Notes: a model not told the origin generated them from the letters alone. 8,315 bases of DNA from Modestobacter sp. (GCA_025963425.1 JAOPUQ010000479.1:1-8315); one strand, 5' to 3'. Shown: positions 1 to 6,626, numbered from the stretch's first letter. Numbers and translations: made by a program.

Positions 1-280
1 TCTCGCAGGTGTTGTCGGAGGCGAAGAAGGAGCCGACGACGAACTGTCCCGGCTTGACCGTCCGGACCTCGCTGCCGACCTGCTCGACGATGCCGACGTA
101 CTCGTGCCCCATCGGCCTCGGCCCGTCGATCGGCTCGATGCCGCGGTAGGGCCACAGGTCCGAACCGCACACGCACGCGGCGGCAACGCGAAGAACGGCG
201 TCGGTGGGCTTCTCGATCCGCGGCATCTCGCGTTCTTCGACGCGGACGTCGCCGGGGGCGTGCAGAACTGCTCCTCGCAT
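1..280 (-). CDS. Zinc-dependent alcohol dehydrogenase, N-terminal part (cut by window edge)
   Basis: Medium-chain (GroES-like) dehydrogenase, the family that oxidises alcohols or reduces aldehydes/ketones with NAD(P) in the cytosol. Only the first 93 residues are in the window; the C-terminal part, including the Rossmann domain, lies beyond the left edge. Visible: start MRGAVLHAPGDVRVEE, the CVCGSDLWPYRG stretch at about residues 36-47 with catalytic-zinc ligand Cys38, and the GHEYVGIVEQVG motif at 58-69 with His59-Glu60, followed by VKPGQFVVG. Cys92 near the cut would begin the structural-zinc loop (seen as NTCE). The ATG at 280 has an AGAGGA Shine-Dalgarno about 10 bases upstream. It is the last visible gene of the leftward operon, 35 bases after the CMD-family gene, suggesting it modifies the same substrate. 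The substrate cannot be read from sequence. Confidence 0.88.
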   Translation of the reverse strand, partial: MRGAVLHAPGDVRVEEREMPRIEKPTDAVLRVAAACVCGSDLWPYRGIEPIDGPRPMGHEYVGIVEQVGSEVRTVKPGQFVVGSFFASDNTCE

Positions 281-315
281 GGGAGGTGGTTCCTCTCGGT
301 TGTGTGGTGGGTGGC

Positions 316-651
316 TCAGTTGCCGCGGAGGACCTGCTTGGCGACGGCCATCGCGGAGAACGCCTTCGGCCAGCCGGCGTAGAAGGCCAGGTGGGTAATC
401 GCCTCGATCAGTTCCTCCTCGGTGGCGCCGTTCTCCTTTGCGAACTGCAGGTGGAAGGTGAGCTGCTCGGCGTTCCCGCCGGCGGTCAACGCCGCGACCG
501 TGATGAGGCTGCGCTCCTTCGGGGAGAGCTGCGGGCGTTCCCAGGCCTCGCCGAACAGCACGTCGTCGGTGAAGTGCACCAGTGCCGGGGCGAAGTCGCC
601 GAACATGTTCTCGGCGCCCGAGGGCTCGGTGTTCTGGTCCTTGTGTGGCAT
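316..651 (-). CDS. Carboxymuconolactone decarboxylase (CMD) family protein
   Basis: A 111-residue, all-helical single-domain protein of the CMD/AhpD-like superfamily. Recognisable blocks are LSPKERSLITVAALTAGG (42-59), the HLQFAKENGATEEELIEAI helix pair (67-85) and the family signature HLAFYAGWPKAFSA (87-100). It lacks the CxxC pair of AhpD-type alkylhydroperoxide reductases, so a peroxidase role is unlikely; it resembles the gamma-carboxymuconolactone decarboxylase branch. Members near efflux pumps and oxidoreductases are mostly uncharacterised, so beta-ketoadipate pathway function should not be assumed: no other pathway gene is visible. Start ATG at 651 has GGAG 7 bases upstream. It begins 13 bases after the cyclophilin-like gene and ends 35 bases before the dehydrogenase, consistent with one transcript. 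Full length for the family. Confidence 0.9.
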   Translation of the reverse strand: MPHKDQNTEPSGAENMFGDFAPALVHFTDDVLFGEAWERPQLSPKERSLITVAALTAGGNAEQLTFHLQFAKENGATEEELIEAITHLAFYAGWPKAFSAMAVAKQVLRGN

Positions 652-664
652 CGGGTGGCTCCTG

Positions 665-1210
665 TCAGTTGAGGGCGGTGATGGTCATGCGGAAGTCATC
701 GCCGGCGCCGGCGATGACGTGGAGGCCGTGGTCGACGGTGCCGAGCGGGATGAGGCCCGGGCTGGGGATCCGCGCGCCGTCGTCGGCGTAGAAGATCGCG
801 ATGTCGTGGTTGGGCGACCAGTACGCGATCTGCCCGACCTGGTAGGTGAAGACCGGTTCGGCCTCGCCGGTCAGCGACCGCGGCAGCGGGCCGGGCTTCT
901 CCCGGCCGAACAGGTCACCCATCGGGACGGTGACCGGCAGCATGGACACCAGGTCACGGGCGACCGGGTTGTCCTCGAGCGTGGCGATGGCCTCCTGCTC
1001 ACCGACGGTCAGCCGGATCCTCATAGGCTCCCCCTCCTGGCTCCCGGTGCCGGACCGGAAGGTGTCTGCGGTCGGTTGACTCGCGGTGCTGCTGGCCGCC
1101 CCCGGTGATGGCCCGTCGCCGGTGGTGCAGCTCGCCGCAGCCGGCCCGGCGAGAACCGTGGCAGCGGCAACGACGGTCGCCCGGCCGGTAAGCGACCAGC
1201 GGCGGGACAT
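665..1210 (-). CDS. Cyclophilin-like fold lipoprotein
   Basis: A 181-residue protein. Residues 1-28 look like a lipoprotein signal: SRRWSLTGR basic start with a twin-arginine-like pattern, an Ala/Val-rich core, then AAASC with Cys28 as candidate lipidation site (the -3 residue is Ala, a weak lipobox). A Ser/Thr/Gly/Pro linker (29-62) follows, then a cyclophilin-like beta domain (about 63-181) recognised by MRIRLTVGEQE, ATLEDNPVARDLVSMLP, QIAYWSPNHDIAIFYADDG and IPLGTVDHGLHVIAG. Proteins of this fold are not shown to be prolyl isomerases, so the activity is unknown. The ATG at 1210 overlaps the upstream MFS stop by one base (TGATG), implying translational coupling; its own Shine-Dalgarno is poor. 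An internal in-frame ATG at 1024 has a strong AGGAGG and would give a cytosolic 119-residue form close to the bare domain. Confidence 0.82.
   Translation of the reverse strand: MSRRWSLTGRATVVAAATVLAGPAAASCTTGDGPSPGAASSTASQPTADTFRSGTGSQEGEPMRIRLTVGEQEAIATLEDNPVARDLVSMLPVTVPMGDLFGREKPGPLPRSLTGEAEPVFTYQVGQIAYWSPNHDIAIFYADDGARIPSPGLIPLGTVDHGLHVIAGAGDDFRMTITALN
1033..1038 (-). promoter_or_regulatory. Strong internal Shine-Dalgarno (AGGAGG) inside the cyclophilin-like gene
   Basis: On the minus strand AGGAGG lies 8 bases before the in-frame ATG at 1024-1022 (Met63 of the lipoprotein). It is a much better ribosome site than that of the annotated start at 1210 and falls exactly at the linker/domain junction. 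It may produce a signal-less domain as a second product; chance is possible because the linker residues Gln-Glu-Gly-Glu also explain the bases. Confidence 0.4.
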
Positions 1211-2481
1211 CACCGACCCACCCGCGTCCTCGGGGGGGCGTCGACGCTGACAGCAGGCGTCGACGTTCGGGCTGGGCGGCGGACGGTCACCAAGTAGGCG
1301 AGGGCGCCGAGCACGGTGGCGGTGATGGTGACCAGCCCGAGCGGGAGGACGCCGGTGCCGAGCCCGACGAGGGGAGCGGACAGACCGCCGAAGGCGAAGC
1401 GGGCGACGCCGAGGAAGGAGGATGCCGTCCCGGCGATGTCGGGGTAGCCGGCCAGCGCCAGCGACGTCGTCGGCGGTGTCGTCACGGCGACGCCGCTGAC
1501 CATCGTGAGCAGCGACAGGACCACGGCCGCCAGGGGCAGGTGCAGTGCGGCGGTGGCGAGCAGGCCGCCGGCACCGGCCACGCACATCGCGATGCCGACG
1601 AGCAGGGTGCCCTTCTCCGACCACCGTTCCGAGGTCCGCCCGGCGGTGAAGCCGAAGACCATGAAGCCGAGGGAGTTGAGCCCGAAGGCGTAGGAGTAGC
1701 CCTGAGGGGACAGGCCGTAGACGCCCTGCAGCACGAAGGTGGCGCCGGACAGGTAGGCGAACAGGGCGGCGTTGACGAAGCCGGTGACCAGGACGGCGCC
1801 GAGGAACACCCGGTCGCCGAGCAGGCGGCGCATGTCGCGGCCGGTCCGGGTCAGCCCGCCGCTGCCCCGCTGGTCGGCGGGCAGGGTCTCGCGGAAGATC
1901 AGGAGGCAGGCCACGAGGATCGCCGCGCCGACCGCGGCGAGGAACACGAAGATCCCGCGCCAATCGGTCACCGACGCCAGCTGGCCGCCGATCACCGGGC
2001 CGACGATGGCGGCGAGCCCGCCGAGCACGGTCAGCCGGCCGTAGTAGCGCAGCAGTCGGCCGCCGGAGTACAGGTCCCGGCCGGCCGCCTGGGCGATGAC
2101 CACGCCCACGCCGCCGGCCAGTCCCTGGACGAACCGCGCCGCGATGAGCGTCTCGACGGTCGGGCTGGCGGCGCACAGCAGCGAGACGGCGACGTAGGCG
2201 ACGACGCCGATCAGCAGCGGGCGGCGGCGGCCGAAGCGGTCGGACAACGGGCCGGCGACGAGCTGGCCAAAGCCCAGTCCGAGCAGGCAGGCGGTGATCG
2301 TCAGCTGCGCGGTGGAGGTCGTCGACCGCAGCTCGGTGGTGAGAGCCGGCAGGACGGGCAGATAGAGGTCCATCGAGATGGGGCCGAAGACGGTCAGCAG
2401 GCTCAGGACGACGGCCAGGGCACGGCCGACAGCCTGCGGGCGCGCCGTCGGGCTGGTCACCGGGGTGCTGATGGAGCTCAC
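1210..2481 (-). CDS. Bcr/CflA-type MFS drug exporter (DHA1, 12 helices)
   Basis: A 423-residue inner-membrane proton antiporter of the DHA1 group of the major facilitator superfamily, Bcr/CflA-like. After a short cytosolic N-terminus the first helix carries the Bcr/CflA pattern SMDLYLPVLPAL (36-47). The loop between helices 2 and 3 has motif A, GPLSDRFGRRRP (77-88), followed by AARFVQG (motif B) and a GPVIGG antiporter motif C in helix 5; about 12 hydrophobic helices are visible. Start chosen: GTG at 2481, where homology begins, with GAAGGA upstream (a tight 3-base gap); a GTG seven codons further in has no ribosome site. The open frame continues far upstream, but that part only shadows the preceding pump gene. 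It is 50 bases downstream of the DHA2 pump and overlaps the next start by one base. Substrate not predictable. Confidence 0.9.
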   Translation of the reverse strand: MSSISTPVTSPTARPQAVGRALAVVLSLLTVFGPISMDLYLPVLPALTTELRSTTSTAQLTITACLLGLGFGQLVAGPLSDRFGRRRPLLIGVVAYVAVSLLCAASPTVETLIAARFVQGLAGGVGVVIAQAAGRDLYSGGRLLRYYGRLTVLGGLAAIVGPVIGGQLASVTDWRGIFVFLAAVGAAILVACLLIFRETLPADQRGSGGLTRTGRDMRRLLGDRVFLGAVLVTGFVNAALFAYLSGATFVLQGVYGLSPQGYSYAFGLNSLGFMVFGFTAGRTSERWSEKGTLLVGIAMCVAGAGGLLATAALHLPLAAVVLSLLTMVSGVAVTTPPTTSLALAGYPDIAGTASSFLGVARFAFGGLSAPLVGLGTGVLPLGLVTITATVLGALAYLVTVRRPARTSTPAVSVDAPPRTRVGR

Positions 2482-2531
2482 GTTTCCTTCGTTCTTGGGG
2501 GTAGGGCGTTCGGATATGGGACAGATGCGGC

Positions 2532-3932
2532 TCACGCCGGCCGTGCGATGCCGTTCTGGGTCAGCAGCAGGCTCGCGGCCGAGGCGGCCAGGGCCACAGC
2601 CGCGGCGATCAGCAGGCTGGTGCGAACGCCGTGCAGGAAGCCGGCCGGTGCGGTCAGCAGCGCGCCGAAGACCGCTACGGCCAGCGCGCCGCCGAGCTGC
2701 CGGCTGGTGTTGAACACGCCGCTGGCCACCCCGGCCCGGGCGACGGGAACGGCGTTGAGCAGCAGCGCCATCACCGGCGGCATGACCAGCGGGCCGGCCA
2801 CCCCGACGAGAACCATCAGTACGGCGAGCATCGGCACCGACGTCGAGGCCGGGACGACGCCGAGGGCGGCCAGACCCGCGGCCATCAGGACCAGCCCGGT
2901 AGTGATGAGCGTCCGGGCGCCGACGCGTTCGGCGATGCGGGCGCTGAACGGGGTCAGCACCAGCCCGATCAGCATCATCGGTACGAATACCAGCCCGGTG
3001 GCCAGCGATGACAGGCCGCGCAGCTGCTGCAGGTACAGGCTCATGACGAACGGCAGCCCGTAGTAGCCGACGACGAAGGCGAACCCCACGGCGACGGCGA
3101 CGGTCACGATGCGCGAGCGGAACAGGTCCAGCGGCACCATCGGGTGCGTCCCGCGGGCCTGGGAGACGACGAAGGCGGCCAGCGCCGCTGCGGCCACCGC
3201 GAACGCGGCCAGCACGTGCGGCGCGGTGAACCCGGCGGCACCGGCCTCGATCGCTCCGTAGGTCAGCCCGCCCATCGCCACGACCGCGCTGCACTGCCCG
3301 ATCCAGTCGAACGGTGCCGGACGGTGGGGCGAGCGTGCCGTGCAGGCCAGCAGGAACAGCGCCACCGCGCCGACCGGCAGGTTGATGAAGAAGATCAGCC
3401 GCCATGACACGAGGGTGAGCAGTCCGCCCAGCACGGGCCCGGCGGAGGACGCGACCGCGCCGCCCACCGCCCACACCGCAACCGCGCGGGCCCGCTTGAC
3501 GGGGTCGGGGTAGGCCTGACCGATCAGCGCCATCGACGAGGGCATCATCAGCGCGGCCGCCGCCCCCTGCACGAACCGGGCGCCGATGAGCGCGCCCAGC
3601 CCCGGCGCCAGGCCGCAGGCCACCGAGGCGACGACGAACAGCGCCACGCCGACGCCGAACACCCGCCGGGCACCGAACCGGTCGGTCAGCGACCCGGCCG
3701 ACAGCAGCAGCCCGGCGAACATCAGGACGTAGCCGTCGATCACCCACTGCAGTCCGGTGATGCCGCCGCCGAGCTCCCGGCGTATGGACGGTAGGGCGAC
3801 GTTGACCACGACGGCGTCCAGCGTGATCACGAAGAACCCGAGCACCGCTGCCGCCAGCGCCGAGCCGGCGGAGCCCTGCCGTGTGCTTGCCTGGACGGCC
3901 GGTCCCCGGCTCGTCACGGCGGGCATGGGCAT
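2532..3932 (-). CDS. DHA2-type MFS multidrug exporter (14 helices)
   Basis: A 466-residue polytopic membrane protein of the DHA2 family (EmrB/QacA-like), which exports hydrophobic drugs, dyes or antibiotics using the proton gradient. Diagnostic blocks: motif D1 LDAVVVNVALPSI (38-50), LQWVIDGYVL (61-70), motif A GSLTDRFGARR (80-90), motif B ARFVQGAAAA (118-127), motif C GPVLGGLL (165-172) and the DHA2-typical WRLIFFINLPVGAV (177-190). Length and helix count fit the family. The ATG at 3932 has GAGGAG 5 bases upstream; an ATG two codons further in is possible but less well placed. First gene of the leftward operon, divergent from the regulator at 4125, the usual arrangement for a pump controlled by its neighbour. 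Two different MFS pumps in tandem is less common than one and may broaden the substrate range. Confidence 0.93.
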   Translation of the reverse strand: MPMPAVTSRGPAVQASTRQGSAGSALAAAVLGFFVITLDAVVVNVALPSIRRELGGGITGLQWVIDGYVLMFAGLLLSAGSLTDRFGARRVFGVGVALFVVASVACGLAPGLGALIGARFVQGAAAALMMPSSMALIGQAYPDPVKRARAVAVWAVGGAVASSAGPVLGGLLTLVSWRLIFFINLPVGAVALFLLACTARSPHRPAPFDWIGQCSAVVAMGGLTYGAIEAGAAGFTAPHVLAAFAVAAAALAAFVVSQARGTHPMVPLDLFRSRIVTVAVAVGFAFVVGYYGLPFVMSLYLQQLRGLSSLATGLVFVPMMLIGLVLTPFSARIAERVGARTLITTGLVLMAAGLAALGVVPASTSVPMLAVLMVLVGVAGPLVMPPVMALLLNAVPVARAGVASGVFNTSRQLGGALAVAVFGALLTAPAGFLHGVRTSLLIAAAVALAASAASLLLTQNGIARPA

Positions 3933-3990
3933 GGAGGCTCCTCGGGCAGTCGGTGGTCGCGGTGCAGGGCGCCGGGGGAGCTGCCCCGCC

Positions 3991-4008
3991 GCCGCTTCAC
4001 GCAGCGGC
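3991..4008. repeat. Inverted repeat in the presumed 5' leader of the efflux operon
   Basis: GCCGCT and AGCGGC arms separated by TCACGC form a 6-bp stem, with outer CTGCC (3981-3985) and GGCAG (4006-4010) segments also complementary. It lies between the likely leftward start point and the DHA2 pump start, so it could be an RNA hairpin in the leader or a second protein site. In DNA this G+C rich, chance is a real alternative. Confidence 0.3.
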
Positions 4009-4073
4009 AGGTGGTGACCCGGCAGATCCGAGGAAACCCGTGTTCGCGGGCGCGTGGCAGGGCCGCCTTATCC

Positions 4074-4090
4074 GGGTTCTGGCCGAACCC
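4074..4090. promoter_or_regulatory. Candidate operator: perfect inverted repeat GGGTTC-N5-GAACCC
   Basis: The arms at 4074-4079 and 4085-4090 are exact reverse complements around the spacer TGGCC. The repeat is centred 43 bases before the regulator's GTG and lies in the shared promoter region, 3 bases beyond the leftward TAAGGC element. XRE-type dimers bind such palindromes, so this is the best candidate site for the protein encoded at 4125. Seen: the palindrome and its position. Inferred: its binder. Confidence 0.55.
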
Positions 4091-4112
4091 CCCTCGGTCT
4101 CCACGGCGGTCG

Positions 4113-4118
4113 TAGCGT
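4113..4118 (+). promoter_or_regulatory. Candidate -10 element (TAGCGT) for a leaderless regulator mRNA
   Basis: TAGCGT matches TANNNT, and its last T is 7 bases before the GTG at 4125. That is the spacing expected if transcription begins at the start codon itself, as in the many leaderless mRNAs of actinobacteria. No good -35 hexamer is visible. The alternative ribosome site GGAG at 4119-4122 is only 2 bases from the GTG, too close to work well. Confidence 0.5.
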
Positions 4119-4124
4119 GGAGTC

Positions 4125-5012
4125 GTGGACAACCGGACCGAGGTGCGCGAGTTCCTCAGCACGCGGCGCGCCAAGATCACCCCAGACCAGGCCGGGGTGC
4201 CGCTCTACGGGCAGCGCCGCCGCGTTCCCGGCCTGCGCCGCGAGGAGGTCGCCCAGCTCGCCCGGGTGAGCACCGATTACTACACCCGGCTGGAGAAGGG
4301 GAACCTGCGCGGCGCCTCCGACAGCGTGCTCGAGGCCATCGCCCGGGCCCTGCAGCTCGACGACGCCGAGCGCGCGCACCTGTTCGACCTCGCCCGCGCC
4401 GCGCGCGCCGGCGCCGTTCGGGAGCCCCGCCGCCGTGCTCAGCCCCAGCAGGTACGGCCCAGCGTCCAGCACATGCTCGACTCGATGACCACGGCCACGG
4501 CGTTCCTGCGCAACGGCCGGCTCGACATCCTGGCGATCAACCCGCTCGGCCGCGCCTTCTACACACCGCTGTACAACGCGGCGGCACATCCGGTGAACCT
4601 CGCCCGCTACTGCTTCCTCGACCCCAGCGCCGAGGACTTCTACCCCGACTGGGAGGAAGCCGCCGACACCACCGTCGCCATCCTCCGCACCGAGGCCGGC
4701 CGCGACCCCTACAACCGGGCGCTGACCGACCTGGTCGGCGAGCTCGCCACCCGCAGCGACGTCTTCCGCACCCGCTGGGCCGCACACGACGTCCGCCTGC
4801 ACCACACCGGGACCAAGCGGTTCCGCCACCCCCTGGTCGGCGACCTCACCGTCGGCTTCAACGCGACGGAGCTCCCCGCAGACCCAGGTCTGACGCTCAC
4901 CGTCTACACCGCCGAGCCCGGCTCGCCGACCGAGGAGAAACTCGCCCTCCTTGCCAGCTGGGCTGCTCCTTCGGACCACGCGCAGCCCGACCCCGCGGCC
5001 GACAGGACCTGA
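4125..5012 (+). CDS. XRE-family regulator with MmyB-like ligand-binding domain
   Basis: A 295-residue DNA-binding protein. Residues about 5-90 form an XRE helix-turn-helix domain: VPGLRREEVAQLARVSTDYY (34-53) followed by TRLEKGNLRGAS, the recognition region typical of this group. Residues about 110-280 match the MmyB-like ligand-binding domain: NGRLDILAINPLGRAFY, NLARYCFLDPSAEDFYPDW, ELATRSDVFRTRWAAHDVR, KRFRHPLVGDLTVGF and LTLTVYTAEPGS. This PAS-like pocket is thought to bind small hydrophobic ligands. Such regulators commonly sit divergent from oxidoreductases or exporters, as here, and likely control the neighbouring operon and themselves through the 4074-4090 palindrome; whether as repressor or activator is not visible. 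GTG at 4125 chosen because the protein start MDNRTEVREFL matches the family and a -10 element lies exactly upstream (leaderless). The tail after 283 is low-complexity. Confidence 0.92.
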   Translation: MDNRTEVREFLSTRRAKITPDQAGVPLYGQRRRVPGLRREEVAQLARVSTDYYTRLEKGNLRGASDSVLEAIARALQLDDAERAHLFDLARAARAGAVREPRRRAQPQQVRPSVQHMLDSMTTATAFLRNGRLDILAINPLGRAFYTPLYNAAAHPVNLARYCFLDPSAEDFYPDWEEAADTTVAILRTEAGRDPYNRALTDLVGELATRSDVFRTRWAAHDVRLHHTGTKRFRHPLVGDLTVGFNATELPADPGLTLTVYTAEPGSPTEEKLALLASWAAPSDHAQPDPAADRT

Positions 5013-5045
5013 CCTCGCAGCGGCTGCCCACTTCGACGGGCCGCG

Positions 5046-5059
5046 CCGCCGGACGGCGG
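5046..5059 (+). terminator. Weak hairpin downstream of the regulator
   Basis: CCGCC and GGCGG flank a GGAC loop 34 bases after the regulator's stop. There is no T-run, which is common for actinobacterial hairpin terminators, but a 5-bp stem in this G+C content can occur by chance. Confidence 0.2.
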
Positions 5060-5347
5060 GAGCCACCGCTGGTCGCCGGCGGAGACGGGCCGCTCCCGAC
5101 GTCGCCGCACGACTACTGCCGACTGAGGATTATCCCGTCGGACGTCGCTGCCTCACGGTTGAGCGCCGGCCCCAAGGCGCGGTTGCGGACCCGGCGGTTT
5201 CTGGGAGAGGGCCGCCAGCCGAGTGCCTCCGTCGCCCGATGCAGTTCGGCGTCGTCGACCTCAGGCCGGCCCACCGGCCCGGGCCTGCCCGCCACCCCGC
5301 CCGGCGCAGAGGGCCCGACGCTTGGCCCGCGCGTGCGACAGCCGAGT

Positions 5348-5368
5348 TGTGGTCGCGCTGTGGTCGCG
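5348..5368 (+). repeat. Tandem direct repeat TGTGGTCGCG x2
   Basis: Two identical 10-base copies (5348-5357 and 5359-5368) are separated by one base, so they recur at 11 bases, about one DNA turn. They lie just upstream of the integrase remnant, a position that would suit protein-binding sites such as integrase or excisionase arm sites. Function is inferred from spacing and place only. Confidence 0.4.
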
Positions 5369-6513
5369 GACTGCACGGCAAGCGGCGTTCGGAGGTGGCA
5401 GGGCGCGACACCGAGCGTGGATTCGACCCGCCTGCGCCCGGACAGGGCCCTCACCGTCACCCGGTACTTGAACCAGTGGCTGGAGGGCAAGACCCGGCTC
5501 AAGCCCTCCACCCGGCACGGGGACCAGCAGCACCTCAACCTCTACTTGAAGCCGGCTCTCGGTCACGTGCGGCTCGCTGACCTGCGCGGCGTCGACCTCC
5601 AGGCCCTCTACGCCGCGATGCGGCTCATCGGCCGCCCCGCTGGCGACAGTCGCCCGAGCCCGGTGGCCCGTCGACTGCTCAAGGCTCGTACCGACACCCC
5701 GGCCGCCCGGCGGCCGTTGTCGGCGCCACGATCCGGCGGGTCCACGCCACCGCCATGTCGGCGCTGGGCACCGCGGTGAAGCGCCGGAAGATCGCCGTCA
5801 ACCCCGGCGAGCACGTCGAGCTGCCCTCCGGCCGGGCGGACCGCGCCCTGGTGTGGACCGAGCACCGCGTGGAGGCATGGCAGCGCACAGGTCAGCGGCC
5901 CGCCGCGTCGATGGTCTGGACCCCTGAGCACGCGGCGCCTTCCTCGACTTCGCCGCCGGAGATGACCTGTATGCCCTGTGGCACGTCATCGCGTTCCGCG
6001 GGCTGCGCCGCTCGGAGGCTGTCGGGCTGCCGTCATCCGACGTCGACCTCGACCGGCGCACGCTGACCGTCCGGAAGACCCGGGTCCAGGTCGGCAAAGG
6101 ACGTCGTCGAGGGCGACACGAGGACCGACTCCAGCGCCCGCACCATGAGCCTCGATGCGGGCACCGTTGACGTCCTGCGCGCCCACCGCCGCCGCCAGGC
6201 CGCGCTGCGGCTGCTCTTGGGTCCGCGTGGTTCGACACCGGACTCGTGTTCACCAAGGCCGACGGATCCGCCCTGGTGCCCGACAGTGCCTCGCAGCGGT
6301 TCGACCGACTGGTGGTCCGGAGCGGGCTGCCGCCGGTGCGCCTGCACGACTTGCGGCACCTGGCCGCGTCGCTGACCTACCGGGCCACCCGAGACCTGAA
6401 GCTCACCAGCCAGATGCTCGGCGACGCCTCCACGGCGATCACCGAGCCGGTCTACACGTCGGTGTTCGAGGACGTGGAGCGTGAGGCCGCCGAGCAGTCC
6501 GCGGCGCTGGTGC

Positions 6514-6584
6514 CCCGTGCCCACCGTGCGCCCACCGACGCACCCGTGCCCACCGTGTGCCCGTCTGTGGGCACCGTGGGCACG
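6514..6584. repeat. Cluster of GTGCCCAC-type octamers in both orientations
   Basis: CCCGTGCCCACCGTG occurs twice as an exact direct repeat (6514-6528 and 6543-6557). Related GCGCCCAC and GTGTGCCC copies lie between and after, and inverted GTGGGCAC copies at 6567-6574 and 6576-6583. The cluster sits between the integrase catalytic domain and the tRNA 3' end, where arm-type integrase sites of tRNA-targeting elements would be expected. It is translated in the last integrase frame as an odd Pro/Val/Thr-rich tail, suggesting it serves as DNA rather than protein sequence. Confidence 0.5.
6545..6584 (-). terminator. Long nested hairpin downstream of tRNA-Met
   Basis: Outer arms CGTGCCCAC (6545-6553) and GTGGGCACG (6576-6584) pair perfectly, and inside them GTGCCC (6557-6562) pairs with GGGCAC (6569-6574) around a GTCTGT loop: 15 pairs with a small asymmetric bulge. 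It begins 43 bases past the tRNA 3' end, so it could terminate tRNA transcription, and it could also stop integrase transcripts from the other side. No T-run. It shares its bases with the octamer cluster, so a recombination-site role is equally open. Confidence 0.4.
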
Positions 6585-6626
6585 AAGCGGATACCCAGCG
6601 GGAATGAAACCGCAGGTCAGACTCGG

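Larger units (their letters stand above)
3933..4124. promoter_or_regulatory. Divergent promoter region between efflux operon and regulator
   Basis: This 192-base gap must hold the start signals for both directions. Rightward, TAGCGT (4113-4118) fits the actinobacterial -10 pattern TANNNT. Leftward, the only -10-like match is TAAGGC (4070-4065 on the minus strand), which misses the final T, so the leftward start is uncertain. The perfect inverted repeat at 4074-4090 lies just upstream of that leftward element and near the rightward -35 position, so one bound protein could control both. Confidence 0.6.
5013..5416. other. Intergenic stretch without a convincing gene
   Basis: About 400 bases between the regulator and the integrase remnant. 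Open frames exist on both strands but none shows a recognisable domain or a supported start. It contains a weak hairpin after the regulator (5046-5059), a 10-base tandem repeat (5348-5368) and a short minus-strand frame (5274-5113) that looks protein-like but is unassigned. It may be decayed sequence of the integrated element, including the missing N-terminus of the integrase. Confidence 0.5.

Noticed and set aside
316..651. AhpD-type alkylhydroperoxidase
   Set aside because: The protein has no cysteines and so lacks the CxxC active site.
665..2176. A 503-codon minus-strand frame ending in the cyclophilin-like protein
   Set aside because: Its first two thirds are an Arg/Pro-rich shadow of the Bcr/CflA pump; the real gene begins at 1210 with a lipoprotein signal and a TGATG overlap.
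1540..3063. A 507-codon plus-strand frame opposite the pumps
   Set aside because: Composition (Gln/Gly/Ala/Asp repeats) is typical of antisense shadow in G+C rich DNA, and the pumps on the other strand have full motif sets.
1210..3747. An 845-codon minus-strand open frame covering both pump genes
   Set aside because: Only the part after 2481 encodes a recognisable MFS protein. The upstream half is an Arg/Gly-rich shadow of the DHA2 gene in another frame.
4068..5066. A 332-codon minus-strand frame opposite the regulator
   Set aside because: No recognised motifs; antisense shadow of a gene with clear HTH and MmyB-like domains.
3881..5779. A 632-codon plus-strand frame running through the regulator into the integrase
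   Set aside because: It crosses the regulator in the wrong frame; only its last 110 or so codons carry integrase homology, so it is an accidental join.
6514..6584. The repeated GTGCCCAC units as a CRISPR-like array
   Set aside because: Units are far too short, irregularly spaced and in both orientations, with no cas genes.
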